Source: Abyssibius alkaniclasticus
GTDB taxonomy: Bacteria > Pseudomonadota > Alphaproteobacteria > Rhodobacterales > Rhodobacteraceae
DNA: 64,000 bases
Reading direction: 5' to 3'
Assembly: GCF_020447305.1 (NCBI RefSeq)
Contig: NZ_CP095732.1
Location: forward strand, 682,001 to 746,000
The notes below the pieces were generated by a model that was not told the DNA's origin, searched no databases, and was given only the letters and a program-made list of their open reading frames with translations. The position numbers were made by a program, and so were the translations under genes. Below, piece after piece: positions 27,323-36,900 of the stretch. Position 1 is the stretch's first letter. The number at the start of each line of letters is the position of its first letter.

Positions 27323-28573
27323 TTAATTGCTGTCGATGCTGGCCGTCACGGCCTGCCCTTCAATCACATATTCCTGCCCGACCGTGATCAGCTCGACCGA
27401 AACCGGAAGCCCGGCAACCCATGCGCCATCACGCCCGTCCTGCAAAATCTGCGTCGGGTAGAACACAACCTTGCCATCGACCACGCCACGAATGCCCAGC
27501 ACGCCTTCGCTGCTCAGCGTCAGAATGGATTGCGGCACCAGATGGGCGGGCACGCTGCCCAGCTCGACCGTGGCTTCGGCGGTCAGCCCGTCACGAATGG
27601 CGCTGTCAGGATTGCCAAACTCGATTTCGATTTCAAAGGTCCGTGTCAGCGGGTCGGCGCTGGCCGAAACGTAACGCACTTCGCCGGTGGCGCGCTGGTC
27701 GTTGATGGTGCGGATCTCTGCGCTCAGCCCGGTGCGCGCAAGGTCGATATGCGCCTGCGGCACCGAGCCGACGAACAGCATCGGGTTGAGCTGGATGATC
27801 TTGGCGCAGCTTTGCCCCATATTCAGCAGATCGCCCTGTTTGGCAATCGGGCGCTGGATGATGCCGGAAACGGTGGCACGCACTTCGGTGTTTTCAAGCT
27901 CCACCTCGGCATTGCTCAGCGCGACCTGCGCCGCTTCAAGGTTGGCTTCAGCCGAACGCAAGGCCGCCGATTGCGCCTCGGCGCTGTTTTCCGAAACAAG
28001 GCCGCGTTCGCGCAAGGCGGCGTTGATGTTGAAATCGTTCCGGGCCTGCTGCAAGCCCGCTTCGGCCTGGGCAACCGCGGCCTGTGCCTGGTTTACGCGC
28101 GCCTTGCGCGTGCCGCTGTCAAGCGAGCAGATCAAATCGCCCTCGGACACCTGATCGCCTGCCGAAACATGCACTTCGCGCACAATATCGCTGGTGCGCA
28201 CGGCCGCATCGACAATGCCATTGGCTTCGGTATGGCCGCGCAGTTGCACCCGCAAAGGCATCAGGCTCTGGGTGTAGATACGCGTGCGCACCGAACGGGC
28301 CGGCCCGTCAACATTGCTGGTCAGCGCATTGCGCTCGGCAATGCTCAAAGCGGGGTCATCGGCACCTTCAAGCGGATGCGGCTCAAGCCCCACGCCGCTG
28401 GCGGAAACCGCAGCCGTGAGCAGGCCGCCATCCTCGCCCTCAAGCGCGCTGACAACGGTAACATCGCCCATTTCGGGGCCAAGCCCGCCGCGCACCAAAG
28501 TGCCGGTCAGCAGCCAGCCGCCAAGAATGAGAATGAGCAGGACAGCAATCCCGTATGATTTCAAAGCGCGCAT
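27323..28573 (-). CDS. RND efflux pump periplasmic adaptor (membrane fusion protein)
   Basis: HlyD/AcrA-family adaptor of 416 residues that couples the RND permease to an outer-membrane channel. Visible parts: an N-terminal membrane anchor (YGIAVLLILILGGWLL), the lipoyl half-motifs around VHVSAGDQVSEGDLICSLD, a coiled-coil hairpin rich in Ala/Gln/Glu (QAAVAQAEAGLQQARNDF), then the beta-barrel with VSGIIQRPIAKQGDLL. ATG 28573 is used; the frame extends 18 codons further with no better ribosome site, so the start is not certain. Confidence 0.88.
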   Translation of the reverse strand: MRALKSYGIAVLLILILGGWLLTGTLVRGGLGPEMGDVTVVSALEGEDGGLLTAAVSASGVGLEPHPLEGADDPALSIAERNALTSNVDGPARSVRTRIYTQSLMPLRVQLRGHTEANGIVDAAVRTSDIVREVHVSAGDQVSEGDLICSLDSGTRKARVNQAQAAVAQAEAGLQQARNDFNINAALRERGLVSENSAEAQSAALRSAEANLEAAQVALSNAEVELENTEVRATVSGIIQRPIAKQGDLLNMGQSCAKIIQLNPMLFVGSVPQAHIDLARTGLSAEIRTINDQRATGEVRYVSASADPLTRTFEIEIEFGNPDSAIRDGLTAEATVELGSVPAHLVPQSILTLSSEGVLGIRGVVDGKVVFYPTQILQDGRDGAWVAGLPVSVELITVGQEYVIEGQAVTASIDSN

Positions 28574-28931
28574 AGCAAAATACCATTTTTTCTGAGTCGA
28601 GCGTGCATATAGGGCTAATGCGCGCAAAGCGCAACGAGGCGGGTTGTGATATCTTTACGTCATGGCATTGAATCTGGATCAGTTTTTAGGGACTGCGCCG
28701 CAGCAAAGCAGGCCGAATTCGGGGCGGTTTGTGCTGGCAGGCCAATATTGCCGCCCTGCCCGGAACATTTTGCGAAGTAAAATCTGCAAAATGTCTGCCA
28801 GCGGCGGGTGTGATCGCGATGAATACATCGACATTCCGCAGGCCGTGAAGGCGCTCCAGACAAGGCGATTTTGTGAGCCGCTCGACACAGATCAATCTCT
28901 AAGGAATTTGTCAGATTTTCAGAGAGTAATT
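28574..28931. other. Gene-free stretch with three successive dyads
   Basis: About 358 bases between the RND adaptor start and tRNA-Leu without a credible gene. Three inverted repeats follow each other: GGCAGG...CCTGCC (28736-28760) around CAATATTG, ACATTTTGC-N12-GCAAAATGT (28765-28794, perfect 9 bp), and CGATG-AATA-CATCG (28817-28830, perfect). It may hold a structured RNA, a dispersed extragenic repeat or regulator sites. Short open frames here have no ribosome site, and one runs through the tRNA. Confidence 0.55.
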
Positions 28932-29017
28932 TGGTGCCCAGGAGAGGACTCGAACCTCCACGCCCGTGAGGACACTAGCACCTGAAGCTAGCGCGTCTAC
29001 CATTCCGCCACCTGGGC
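28932..29017 (-). tRNA. tRNA-Leu (anticodon CAG)
   Basis: On the minus strand the acceptor arms GCCCAGG and CCTGGGC pair, followed by discriminator A and an encoded CCA (28932-28934). The D-arm begins TGGCGGAATGG, the anticodon stem CTAGC/GCTAG encloses TTCAGGT (anticodon CAG), a long variable arm follows as expected for Leu, and the T-arm contains GGTTCGAGTCC. It is 86 nt with CCA. Confidence 0.97.
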
Positions 29018-29033
29018 AGGTGTCGATGGGGGG

Positions 29034-29062
29034 GATTTAATTGGCCTTCCGGGGCAAGTCAA
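29034..29062 (-). promoter_or_regulatory. Sigma-70-type promoter for tRNA-Leu
   Basis: Minus strand: TTGACT (29057-29062), a 17-base spacer, then TAAATC (29034-29039), ending 17 bases before the tRNA 5' end. The same -10 hexamer TAAATC occurs before tRNA-Pro in this window. Confidence 0.6.
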
Positions 29063-29174
29063 CGGCTATAAACCCGAGAATCCGAAAAATCCGCGCGCGG
29101 GCTGTTTGAATTCAACATTGTCCATTCTTGCCGGCGGTTGTATGCAGGCAATACAAGGAAATACGGAGTCTGAA

Positions 29175-30158
29175 ATGTCTGGCAGCACACCATTGGTTAC
29201 AATCTTCGGCGGCTCTGGCTTTCTGGGGCGGTATATTGCGCGCCGCATGGCCAAGGCGGGCTGGCGTGTGCGTGTGGCCGTGCGCCGCCCGAACGAGGCG
29301 CTTTTCGTGCGTCCCTATGGCACGCCCGGCCAGGTCGAGCCGGTTTTGGCCAATATCCGTGACGATGCTTCGGTTGCAGCCGCGCTGCGCGGGGCCGATG
29401 CTGTTGTCAATTGCGTGGGCATTCTGGCCGAAACCAGCCGCCAGCGGTTTGAATCCGTTCATGCCGAGGGTGCGGGGCGCATTGCAACGCTTGCCGCCAA
29501 GGCCGGTATTTCCAACTTCATCCATGTCTCGGCCCTTGGGGCCGATGCAGAAAGCGACAGCGAGAATGCCCGCAGCAAGGCCGAGGGCGAGGCGCTTGTT
29601 CTGGCCGCGCAGCCCGGCGCGACCATTTTGCGCCCCTCGGTGATGTTCGGCAAGGATGATACCTTCTTCAACCGCTTTGCCACATTGTCGCGCTTTATGC
29701 CGGTGATGTTCCTGCCGGGGCTGAACACACGTTTTCAGCCGGTTTTTGTGGATGACGTGGCCGCTGCCGCCGAAACCGCGCTGCTGCACGGCCATGCCGG
29801 TGTGTTCGAGCTTGGTGGCCCCGATGTTGAAACCCTGCGCGCAACGCTTGGCCGGATGCTGCGCATTACCCGCCGCCGCCGCCTGCTGTTGACCATGCCG
29901 TTCTGGCTTGGCCGTGTCATGGGCGGGATGATCGAGTTTGCGCATTGGATGAGTCTTGGCATTGTCCCCAAGCTTCTGACCCGCGACCAGGTGCGCCAGT
30001 TGCGCAACGACAATGTTGTTGCGCCCGACGCGCTTGGCTTTGCCGACCTCGGGATAACCCCCACGCCGATGGGGCCGATCCTGCCGGATTATCTGTGGCG
30101 CTATCGGGCCGACGGGCAGTTCGAGGCAATAACCGAATCGGCCCGCAATCTGCGCTAG
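29175..30158 (+). CDS. NDUFA9-like atypical short-chain dehydrogenase (NAD(P)-binding)
   Basis: 327-residue atypical SDR of the complex I NDUFA9 group, common in alphaproteobacteria. The N-terminal Rossmann motif is TIFGGSGFLGRYIARRMAK; further support comes from VVNCVGILAE, FIHVSALGAD, ILRPSVMFGKDDTFFNRFA and FQPVFVDDVAAA. In eukaryotes the homologue binds NADPH in complex I; in bacteria the role is unclear. ATG 29175 is selected over an upstream frame extension because ACGGAG precedes it. A cytochrome-like gene starts four bases after its stop. Confidence 0.85.
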   Translation: MSGSTPLVTIFGGSGFLGRYIARRMAKAGWRVRVAVRRPNEALFVRPYGTPGQVEPVLANIRDDASVAAALRGADAVVNCVGILAETSRQRFESVHAEGAGRIATLAAKAGISNFIHVSALGADAESDSENARSKAEGEALVLAAQPGATILRPSVMFGKDDTFFNRFATLSRFMPVMFLPGLNTRFQPVFVDDVAAAAETALLHGHAGVFELGGPDVETLRATLGRMLRITRRRRLLLTMPFWLGRVMGGMIEFAHWMSLGIVPKLLTRDQVRQLRNDNVVAPDALGFADLGITPTPMGPILPDYLWRYRADGQFEAITESARNLR

Positions 30159-30162
30159 CCGC

Positions 30163-31056
30163 ATGTGGCGCATTGCAGCCGCGCTGAGCTTTCTGTTCAC
30201 CGCAGCCCAGGCGCAAACGCCCGACTGGGCGCAGATTGGCACTATTTTCACCAATCGCTGCATCATTTGCCATTCGGGCGATGCTGCACCGCTTGGCCTG
30301 CAACTTGACAGTTATGAGAACGCTTTGGCCGGGGGCTGGATGGGCGCGGTTCTGCTGGCGGGCAACCCCGATGATAGCCGCCTGATCGGGCGGCTTTCTG
30401 GCACTATTCTGCCGCGAATGCCCCTGAACGGTCCGCCCTATCTGACGGATGCGGAAATTTCGCTTGTTGTGGCCTGGATAGAGGCCGGAATGCCGCGTGG
30501 TGACGCGGATCCTGTCAGCGCGCCCGCCGCGCGCCCCCGGCCCGCCCCCGGTGCGCCGATTGTTTTTGCCGATGTTGCGCCGATCTTTTTGCAACGCTGT
30601 GCAAAGTGCCATTCCCGCAACTCTATCTTTGGTGTCGCGCCCGAAGGGCTTTTGCTGGAAAGTTATGAAACCGTTCTTGCCGGTGGCGAACGTCTGGCCG
30701 TGCTGCCGGGCAACCCCGAAATGTCCGAGATCTGGCGGCGCCTTGTGGGGCTTGGCCAGCCGCGTATGCCGTTTGACGGGCCGCCCTGGCTTGATGCGGC
30801 TGACATTGCGCTGGTTTATGACTGGATTGCGCAGGGCGCCGCGGATGATTCCGGCATCCGGGCCAGCATTCCCTTCGGGCGCACCGTTCGGTTGCGCGGG
30901 CGCATGACCGGGCGCGCTGAAATTGATGGCGCAGCGTTCCGGATTGGCCCGACGACCCGCATTGATGACTGGCCGGACATGGGTGTTGAAGCGGAAATGC
31001 GCGGCGCGGTCATGCCCGATGGCAGCGTGCGCGCCACGCGATTGCGCAGCCGTTAG
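30163..31056 (+). CDS. Exported di-haem c-type cytochrome-like protein with internal duplication
   Basis: 297 residues with a signal peptide (MWRIAAALSFLFTAAQAQ). Two copies of a cytochrome-like module are visible: module 1 (about 22-113) with C33-IIC-H37 and module 2 (about 140-225) with C146-AKC-H150; both contain an LxLxSYExxLAGG segment, PRMPxxGPP with a possible Met ligand, and an I-x-L-V-x-x-WI-x-x-G helix. The last 60 residues (RLRGRMTGRAEIDGAAF) resemble a small beta domain like DUF5666. Probably periplasmic. It follows the NDUFA9-like gene, and its stop overlaps convergent uppP by four bases. Confidence 0.78.
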   Translation: MWRIAAALSFLFTAAQAQTPDWAQIGTIFTNRCIICHSGDAAPLGLQLDSYENALAGGWMGAVLLAGNPDDSRLIGRLSGTILPRMPLNGPPYLTDAEISLVVAWIEAGMPRGDADPVSAPAARPRPAPGAPIVFADVAPIFLQRCAKCHSRNSIFGVAPEGLLLESYETVLAGGERLAVLPGNPEMSEIWRRLVGLGQPRMPFDGPPWLDAADIALVYDWIAQGAADDSGIRASIPFGRTVRLRGRMTGRAEIDGAAFRIGPTTRIDDWPDMGVEAEMRGAVMPDGSVRATRLRSR

Positions 31057-31850
31057 CGCGCCGCAATGATCAGCAGGACAATTCCCAACAGGATGCGGTA
31101 AATCACATATGGCGTGAAACTGACCCGCGCCAGCAAGGTCATCATCACGCGCAGGGCCAGAAGCGCCGCGAGAAAGGCGATGAATGCCGCGATGGCGGCA
31201 TCGCCCGCCAGCGACCAATCGCCTTCTTTCACCACATCGACCGCCAGCAGGCTGCCCGAGGCAAGGATGGTCGGAATCGACATGAGCATGGCCAGACGCG
31301 CGGCGCTGATCCGCTCGAACCCCAGAAAACGCGCAGCGGTAATGGTCGCGCCCGAGCGTGATACGCCGGGAACAAGCGCCACAGCCTGCCATAGCCCCAT
31401 GATCAGCGCATCGCGCCAGGTCCAGCTTGTGCGGGTTTGCGGGGCGCGTTTGTCGGCCCAATAGAGGATGATGCCGAATATGATCATCGTGCTGCCCATC
31501 AGCCAGAGCAGATCGAGCTTTTCAGCGAGGCCGGAAAGTTTGAGCGCAAGACCGACAATGATGGCCGGTATCGTGGCCAGGCTAAGCAGCAGGAACAGTT
31601 GCGCACCTTCGGTTCTGAGGCGGCCGCGCAGAACATCGGCTATCCCCCGCAAGGTCAGCAGGACATCGCGCCAGAAATACAGGCAGACAGCGGCCATTGT
31701 GCCAATATGCACCGCCACATCCAGCACCAGGGCATTGGCTTCGGTGCCCGTGGCAAGGTGAAACAGCTTCAGATGCGCCGAGGATGAGACCGGCAAAAAC
31801 TCGGTCAGACCCTGCAACAGGGCCAAAAACAGCAGGGACAGGTATGACAT
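31053..31850 (-). CDS. uppP: Undecaprenyl-diphosphatase UppP (BacA)
   Basis: Inner-membrane enzyme that dephosphorylates undecaprenyl diphosphate to regenerate the lipid carrier for peptidoglycan and glycans; it also gives bacitracin tolerance. The 265 residues show the family motifs QGLTEFLPVSSSAHL near the N-terminus and ALVPGVSRSGATITAARF later, with about eight helices. ATG 31850 matches the usual family N-terminus, although the bases before it (CCCCTCCCA) are not a ribosome site; ATG 31895 or GTG 31919 in the same frame remain possible. Confidence 0.92.
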   Translation of the reverse strand: MSYLSLLFLALLQGLTEFLPVSSSAHLKLFHLATGTEANALVLDVAVHIGTMAAVCLYFWRDVLLTLRGIADVLRGRLRTEGAQLFLLLSLATIPAIIVGLALKLSGLAEKLDLLWLMGSTMIIFGIILYWADKRAPQTRTSWTWRDALIMGLWQAVALVPGVSRSGATITAARFLGFERISAARLAMLMSIPTILASGSLLAVDVVKEGDWSLAGDAAIAAFIAFLAALLALRVMMTLLARVSFTPYVIYRILLGIVLLIIAAR

Positions 31851-31931
31851 TGGGAGGGGTGTAACCTTGCAAAAAGAGTCGCGGTGGCGAATCATAGCTT
31901 GCCCGCCGGGGCAGGTCACGCGCCTATATAT

Positions 31932-32030
31932 GGAATATAAGCTGACCTATTAAACCGGATTGCTGTGGTGTTTTGTTGGCTTCCCGGCCAAAAATCTACT
32001 ATTATGTCAGCATTGCTGTCTTTATATTCC
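31932..32030. repeat. Long-range inverted repeat in the uppP/gltD divergent region
   Basis: GGAATATAA (31932-31940) and TTATATTCC (32022-32030) are perfect inverted copies 81 bases apart, and both are flanked by similar GCTGAC bases on the inner side in opposite orientation. They sit between divergent uppP and gltD and could be paired regulator sites; this is not established. Confidence 0.4.
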
Positions 32031-32078
32031 GAATGCGCCTGTGTAAAAGGGCGCTCCGGGCAGTGAAGAAGGTGACCA

Positions 32079-33515
32079 ATGGCCAAGCAACCCATGCTGA
32101 AATTCGTCGATATCGGGCGCAACATGCCCGCCAAGCGCGATGCCGATGCGCGGCGCGCCGATTATCATGAAATTTATGCCGAATTTGCCGCCGCCAAGGC
32201 TGCCGAACAGGCCAGCCGGTGCAGCCAATGCGGTGTGCCCTATTGCCAAACCCATTGCCCCTTGCACAACAACATCCCCGACTGGCTGAACCTGACTGCG
32301 ACCGGGCGGCTGGAAGAGGCGTATGAGCTGAGCCAGGCCACCAACACCTTCCCCGAAATCTGCGGCCGCATCTGCCCGCAAGACCGTTTATGCGAGGGCA
32401 ATTGCGTGATCGAGCAATCGGGCCACGGCACGGTGACCATTGGCGCGGTCGAGAAATATATAACCGATACCGCATGGGAAAATGGCTGGGTCAAACCCGC
32501 CGCCCCGCGCCGCGAACGCCCCGAAAGCGTGGGCATTATCGGCGCTGGCCCCGGTGGGCTGGCGGCGGCCGATACCCTGCGCCAGATGGGCTTTCAGGTG
32601 GTGGTCTATGACCGGTATGACCGCGCCGGCGGCTTGCTCACCTACGGCATTCCCGGCTTCAAGCTGGAAAAAGACGTGGTCATGCGCCGCGTCAAGCTGC
32701 TGGAAGCGGGCGGCGTTACCTTCAGGATGAACACCGAGATTGGCCGCGATATTTCGTTTGATGCGCTGCGCGATGCGCATGACGCCGTGCTGATCGCCAC
32801 AGGCGTTTACAAATCGCGCGACCTAGGCGGGCCGGGGGCCGGGCTTGGCGGCATTGTCGCCGCGCTGGACTATCTGACCGCCTCAAACCGGCTGAATTTC
32901 GGCGATGAGGTGGCTGAAATCGCCGAGGGCAGCCTGAGCGCCGAGGGCAAGAACGTTGTCGTTATCGGCGGTGGCGATACGGCGATGGATTGCGTGCGCA
33001 CCGCCGTGCGGCAGGGGGCGAAATCGGTCAAATGCCTCTATCGGCGTGACCGCGCGAACATGCCCGGCTCGGTGCGCGAAACCCAGAATGCCGAAGAAGA
33101 GGGCGTTGAGTTTGTCTGGCTGGCCGCGCCCAAAGGCTTTGTTGGCGAAGGTCGGGTCAGCGGTGTGCGCGTGGCCAAAATGCGGCTTGGCGCACCCGAT
33201 GCTTCGGGCCGTCGCGCCCCCGAGGAAATTGAAGATGCCGATTATACGGAACCGGCCGATCTGGTGATCAAGGCGCTGGGCTTCGAGCCCGAAGCCCTGC
33301 CCGAGCTTTGGGAATCTCCTGATCTGGGGGTTACCCGCTGGGGCACGGTCAAGGCCGATTTTCACAGCCACGCCACCAACCTGCCCGGCGTCTATGCGGC
33401 GGGCGATATTGTGCGCGGCGCCAGCCTCGTGGTCTGGGCTATCCGCGACGGGCGCGATGCGGCCGAAGCCATTGCCAAATACATTGCCGCCAAGACTGCG
33501 GTGGCCGCCGAATGA
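32079..33515 (+). CDS. gltD: Glutamate synthase (NADPH) small subunit
   Basis: FAD/NADPH-dependent subunit of GOGAT that passes electrons to the large subunit to make two glutamates from glutamine and 2-oxoglutarate. The 478 residues start with the Fe-S cluster region (SRCSQCGVPYCQTHCPLHNN, ICGRICPQDRLCEGNC), then the FAD Rossmann motif GIIGAGPGGLAAAD, the NADPH motif VVVIGGGDTAMDC and the closing AGDIVRGASLVVWAI. Upstream GAAGAAGGTGACC serves as ribosome site. It is the first gene of gltD-GFA-gltB, with four-base overlaps. Confidence 0.96.
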   Translation: MAKQPMLKFVDIGRNMPAKRDADARRADYHEIYAEFAAAKAAEQASRCSQCGVPYCQTHCPLHNNIPDWLNLTATGRLEEAYELSQATNTFPEICGRICPQDRLCEGNCVIEQSGHGTVTIGAVEKYITDTAWENGWVKPAAPRRERPESVGIIGAGPGGLAAADTLRQMGFQVVVYDRYDRAGGLLTYGIPGFKLEKDVVMRRVKLLEAGGVTFRMNTEIGRDISFDALRDAHDAVLIATGVYKSRDLGGPGAGLGGIVAALDYLTASNRLNFGDEVAEIAEGSLSAEGKNVVVIGGGDTAMDCVRTAVRQGAKSVKCLYRRDRANMPGSVRETQNAEEEGVEFVWLAAPKGFVGEGRVSGVRVAKMRLGAPDASGRRAPEEIEDADYTEPADLVIKALGFEPEALPELWESPDLGVTRWGTVKADFHSHATNLPGVYAAGDIVRGASLVVWAIRDGRDAAEAIAKYIAAKTAVAAE

Positions 33516-33934
33516 GCGCGCGGCTTGGCGGCTGCCTGTGCGGTGCGGTGCGATTTGAGATTGCGCCCTTCAAGCCCGGTTTCGGCGCCTGCCATTGCAA
33601 GATGTGCCAGCGCTGGGCGGGGTCGGCCCTTTTGGCGCTGACCGTGCCGGGCGAGACGCTGACCGTCTCCGGCGAAGCGGTGAAAACCTATAACTCGTCA
33701 GACTGGGCCGAACGCAGCTTTTGCGGCAAATGCGGCGCGGGGCTGTGGTATAAGGTGAAAGATGAAGACATCTACCATATCGCCATCGGCCTGCTGGATG
33801 ACACGACCGGCCTGACCCTGAAGTCGGAAATCTTCCACGATCTGAAGCCCGATTGCTTTGAGCTGAGTGCCAGCAGCAAAAAATACACCACCGCCGAGAC
33901 AATGGCCATGTTTGCCCCGAAGGAGCCTGAATGA
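33512..33934 (+). CDS. GFA-domain (glutathione-dependent formaldehyde-activating type) protein
   Basis: 140-residue zinc protein of the CENP-V/GFA fold. The Cys pattern is clear: GGCLCGAVRF near residue 7, ACHCKMCQRWAGSA near 26 and SFCGKCGAGLWY near 70. Members bind zinc through these Cys; the biochemical role of most is unknown. It overlaps the gltD stop and the gltB start by four bases on each side, so it is fully embedded in the glutamate synthase operon. Confidence 0.88.
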   Translation: MSARLGGCLCGAVRFEIAPFKPGFGACHCKMCQRWAGSALLALTVPGETLTVSGEAVKTYNSSDWAERSFCGKCGAGLWYKVKDEDIYHIAIGLLDDTTGLTLKSEIFHDLKPDCFELSASSKKYTTAETMAMFAPKEPE

Positions 33935-36900
33935 TGACAGATTTTGACGCAAACTATGCTGAGAACATGCAGGCCAAGCGCGACTGGTTGCAAAAAAACG
34001 GGCTTTATAACCAGAATGAAGAGCGCGATAGCTGCGGCGTTGGCTTTGTCGTTGCGCTGAACGGCAAGCCCGCGCGTTCGGTGGTGGAAGCGGGGATTAC
34101 CGCGCTGAAAGCCATCTGGCACCGGGGCGCTGTCGATGCCGATGGCAAAACCGGCGATGGTGCGGGCATTCATGTGCAGATTCCCGAAGAGTTTTTCAAA
34201 GACCAGGTGCGCCGCACGGGCCACGAGCCGCGCGATGAGCGCATTGCCGTCGCCCAGGTGTTTTTGCCGCGCACCGATTTTGGCGCACAGGAAACCTGCC
34301 GCACGATCGTTGAAACCGAAGTTTTGCGCATGGGTTACTATATTTACGGCTGGCGGCATGTGCCGGTCGATATTTCCTGCCTTGGCCAGAAGGCCAACGC
34401 CACGCGCCCGGAAATCGAGCAGATCCTCATTTCCAACTCCAAAGGCGTGGATGAGGAAACCTTCGAGCGCGAGCTTTACGTCATCCGCCGCCGGATCGAG
34501 AAGGCCGCATCCAACCTCAACGGGTTTTACATCTGTTCAATGTCGTGTCGTTCGATCATCTATAAAGGCATGATGCTGGCCGAAGAGGTTGCGGTGTTCT
34601 ACCCCGATCTGCGCGATGAACGCTTCATCTCTGCCTTTGCCATTTACCACCAGCGCTATTCCACCAACACCTTCCCGCAATGGTGGCTGGCCCAGCCCTT
34701 CCGCATGTTGGCGCATAATGGCGAGATCAACACGATCAAGGGCAATCTGAACTGGATGCGCAGCCATGAAATCCGCATGGCCTCCAACACGTTTGGCGAT
34801 ATGGCCGATGAGATCAAGCCGATCGTCACGCCCGGAAGCTCGGATTCCGCCGCCTTGGACGCGGTGTTCGAGGTTATGGTGCGCGCGGGCCGAAGCGCGC
34901 CGATGGTCAAAACCATGCTGGTGCCGGAAAGCTGGTCGAACACCGCCACAGCCATGCCGCAAGCTTGGCAGGATATGTATTCCTACTGCAACTCGGTCAT
35001 GGAACCCTGGGACGGCCCGGCCGCTTTGGCCATGACCGATGGCCGCTGGGTCTGCGCCGGGCTCGACCGGAACGGGCTGCGCCCGATGCGCTATGTCGTT
35101 ACCGGCGACGGGCTGGTGATTGCGGGCTCGGAAGCCGGCATGGTGCCGGTGGATGAATCCAACCTTCGCGTCAAAGGCGCGCTTGGCCCCGGCCAGATGC
35201 TGGCCATTGACATGGTCGAAGGCAAGATGTGGCGCGATACCGAGCTGAAAGACATGCTCGCCGCCAGCCTGCCCTTTGGCGAATGGGTCGGCAAGATTAC
35301 CGATCTCGATGAAATGTCGGCCGGAAAGGACGAGCATACCGCATTTGAGGGCAGCGCGCTGCGCCGCCGCCAGATCGCCGCCGGCTACACGCTGGAAGAG
35401 CTTGAAAACGTGCTGCACCCGATGGCCGAAGACGGCAAAGAGGCGATCGGCTCGATGGGCGATGACACGCCAAGTGCAGTGCTGAGCGAGCGTTATCGCC
35501 CGCTCAGCCATTTCTTCCGGCAGAATTTCAGCCAGGTCACCAACCCGCCGATCGACAGTTTGCGCGAACATCGGGTGATGAGCCTGAACACCCGCTTCGG
35601 CAACCTCAAGAACGTTCTCGACCAATCGAGCGCGCAAACAGAGATTGTGCTGTTGGGCAGCCCCTTTGTCTCCAACGGTCAGTTTGCCGATATGATGCGC
35701 TATTTCGGCGAGGGCGCGGCCCAGATCGACTGCACCTTTAGCGCCGATGCCAATGACAAGAACGCCCTGCATGACGCGCTGGCGCGCGTGCGCCGCGAGG
35801 CGGATGAGGCCGTGCGCGCCGGTGCCACGCATCTGGTGCTGAGCGACGAGGCACAGGGCGAGAACCGCGTGGCCATGCCGATGATCCTGACCACATCGGC
35901 TGTGCATTCATGGCTTGTGCGCAAAGGGTTGCGCACCTTTACCAGCCTCAATGTGCGCTCTGCCGAATGCATCGACCCGCATTATTTTGCCGTGCTGATC
36001 GGCTGCGGGGCGACCACGGTCAACGCCTATCTGGCCCAGGATTCGCTGGCCGACCGTGTGCGCCGCGGCCTGCTGGACATGACGCTGGAACAGGCGGTGA
36101 CGGCCTATCGCGAGGCGATCAACCAGGGCCTGCTGAAGATCATGTCGAAAATGGGAATCTCGGTGATTTCCTCATATCGCGGCGGGCTGAATTTTGAAGC
36201 CGTGGGGCTGAGCCGCGCGATGGTGGCAGAATATTTCCCCGGCATGGTCAGCCGTATTTCGGGCATTGGCGTGCCCGGCATCCAGAAAAAGGCGCGCGAA
36301 GTGCATGGCCGCGCCTGGCAGGGCGGCAGCGATGTTCTGCCGATTGGCGGGTTTTACAAGGCGCGCAAATCGGGCGAAACCCATGCCTGGGAAGCCACGG
36401 CGATGCATTTGCTGCAATCGGCCTGCGACAAGGCAAGCTACGAGCTGTGGCAGCGCTATTCCAAAACCATGCGCAGCGCCCCGCCCATCCATTTGCGCGA
36501 TCTGCTCGACCTCAAGCCGCTGGCCAAACCCGTTGCGCTGGAAGATGTCGAAAGCATCACCGCCATCCGCAAACGCTTTGTCACCCCCGGCATGTCGCTT
36601 GGCGCGCTCTCGCCCGAGGCGCATAAAACGCTGAATATTGCGATGAACCGGATCGGGGCGAAGTCGGATTCCGGCGAGGGCGGCGAAGACCCGGCGCATT
36701 TCGCCCCCATGCCCAACGGCGATAATGCATCCGCGAAAATCAAACAGGTCGCCTCGGGGCGCTTCGGGGTAACGGCGGAATATCTGAACCAGTGCGACGA
36801 GCTGGAAATCAAGGTCGCCCAGGGCGCCAAACCCGGCGAAGGCGGGCAGTTGCCCGGCATGAAAGTGACCGAGTTGATCGCGCGGCTGCGCCATTCCACC

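Noticed and set aside
24069-28573. Complete tripartite efflux operon
   Set aside because: Only adaptor and permease are present; no outer-membrane factor or regulator gene lies in or beside the pair.
28662-28985. 107-codon plus-strand frame before tRNA-Leu
   Set aside because: It runs into the tRNA gene in antisense, and has no ribosome site; its end is just translated tRNA sequence.
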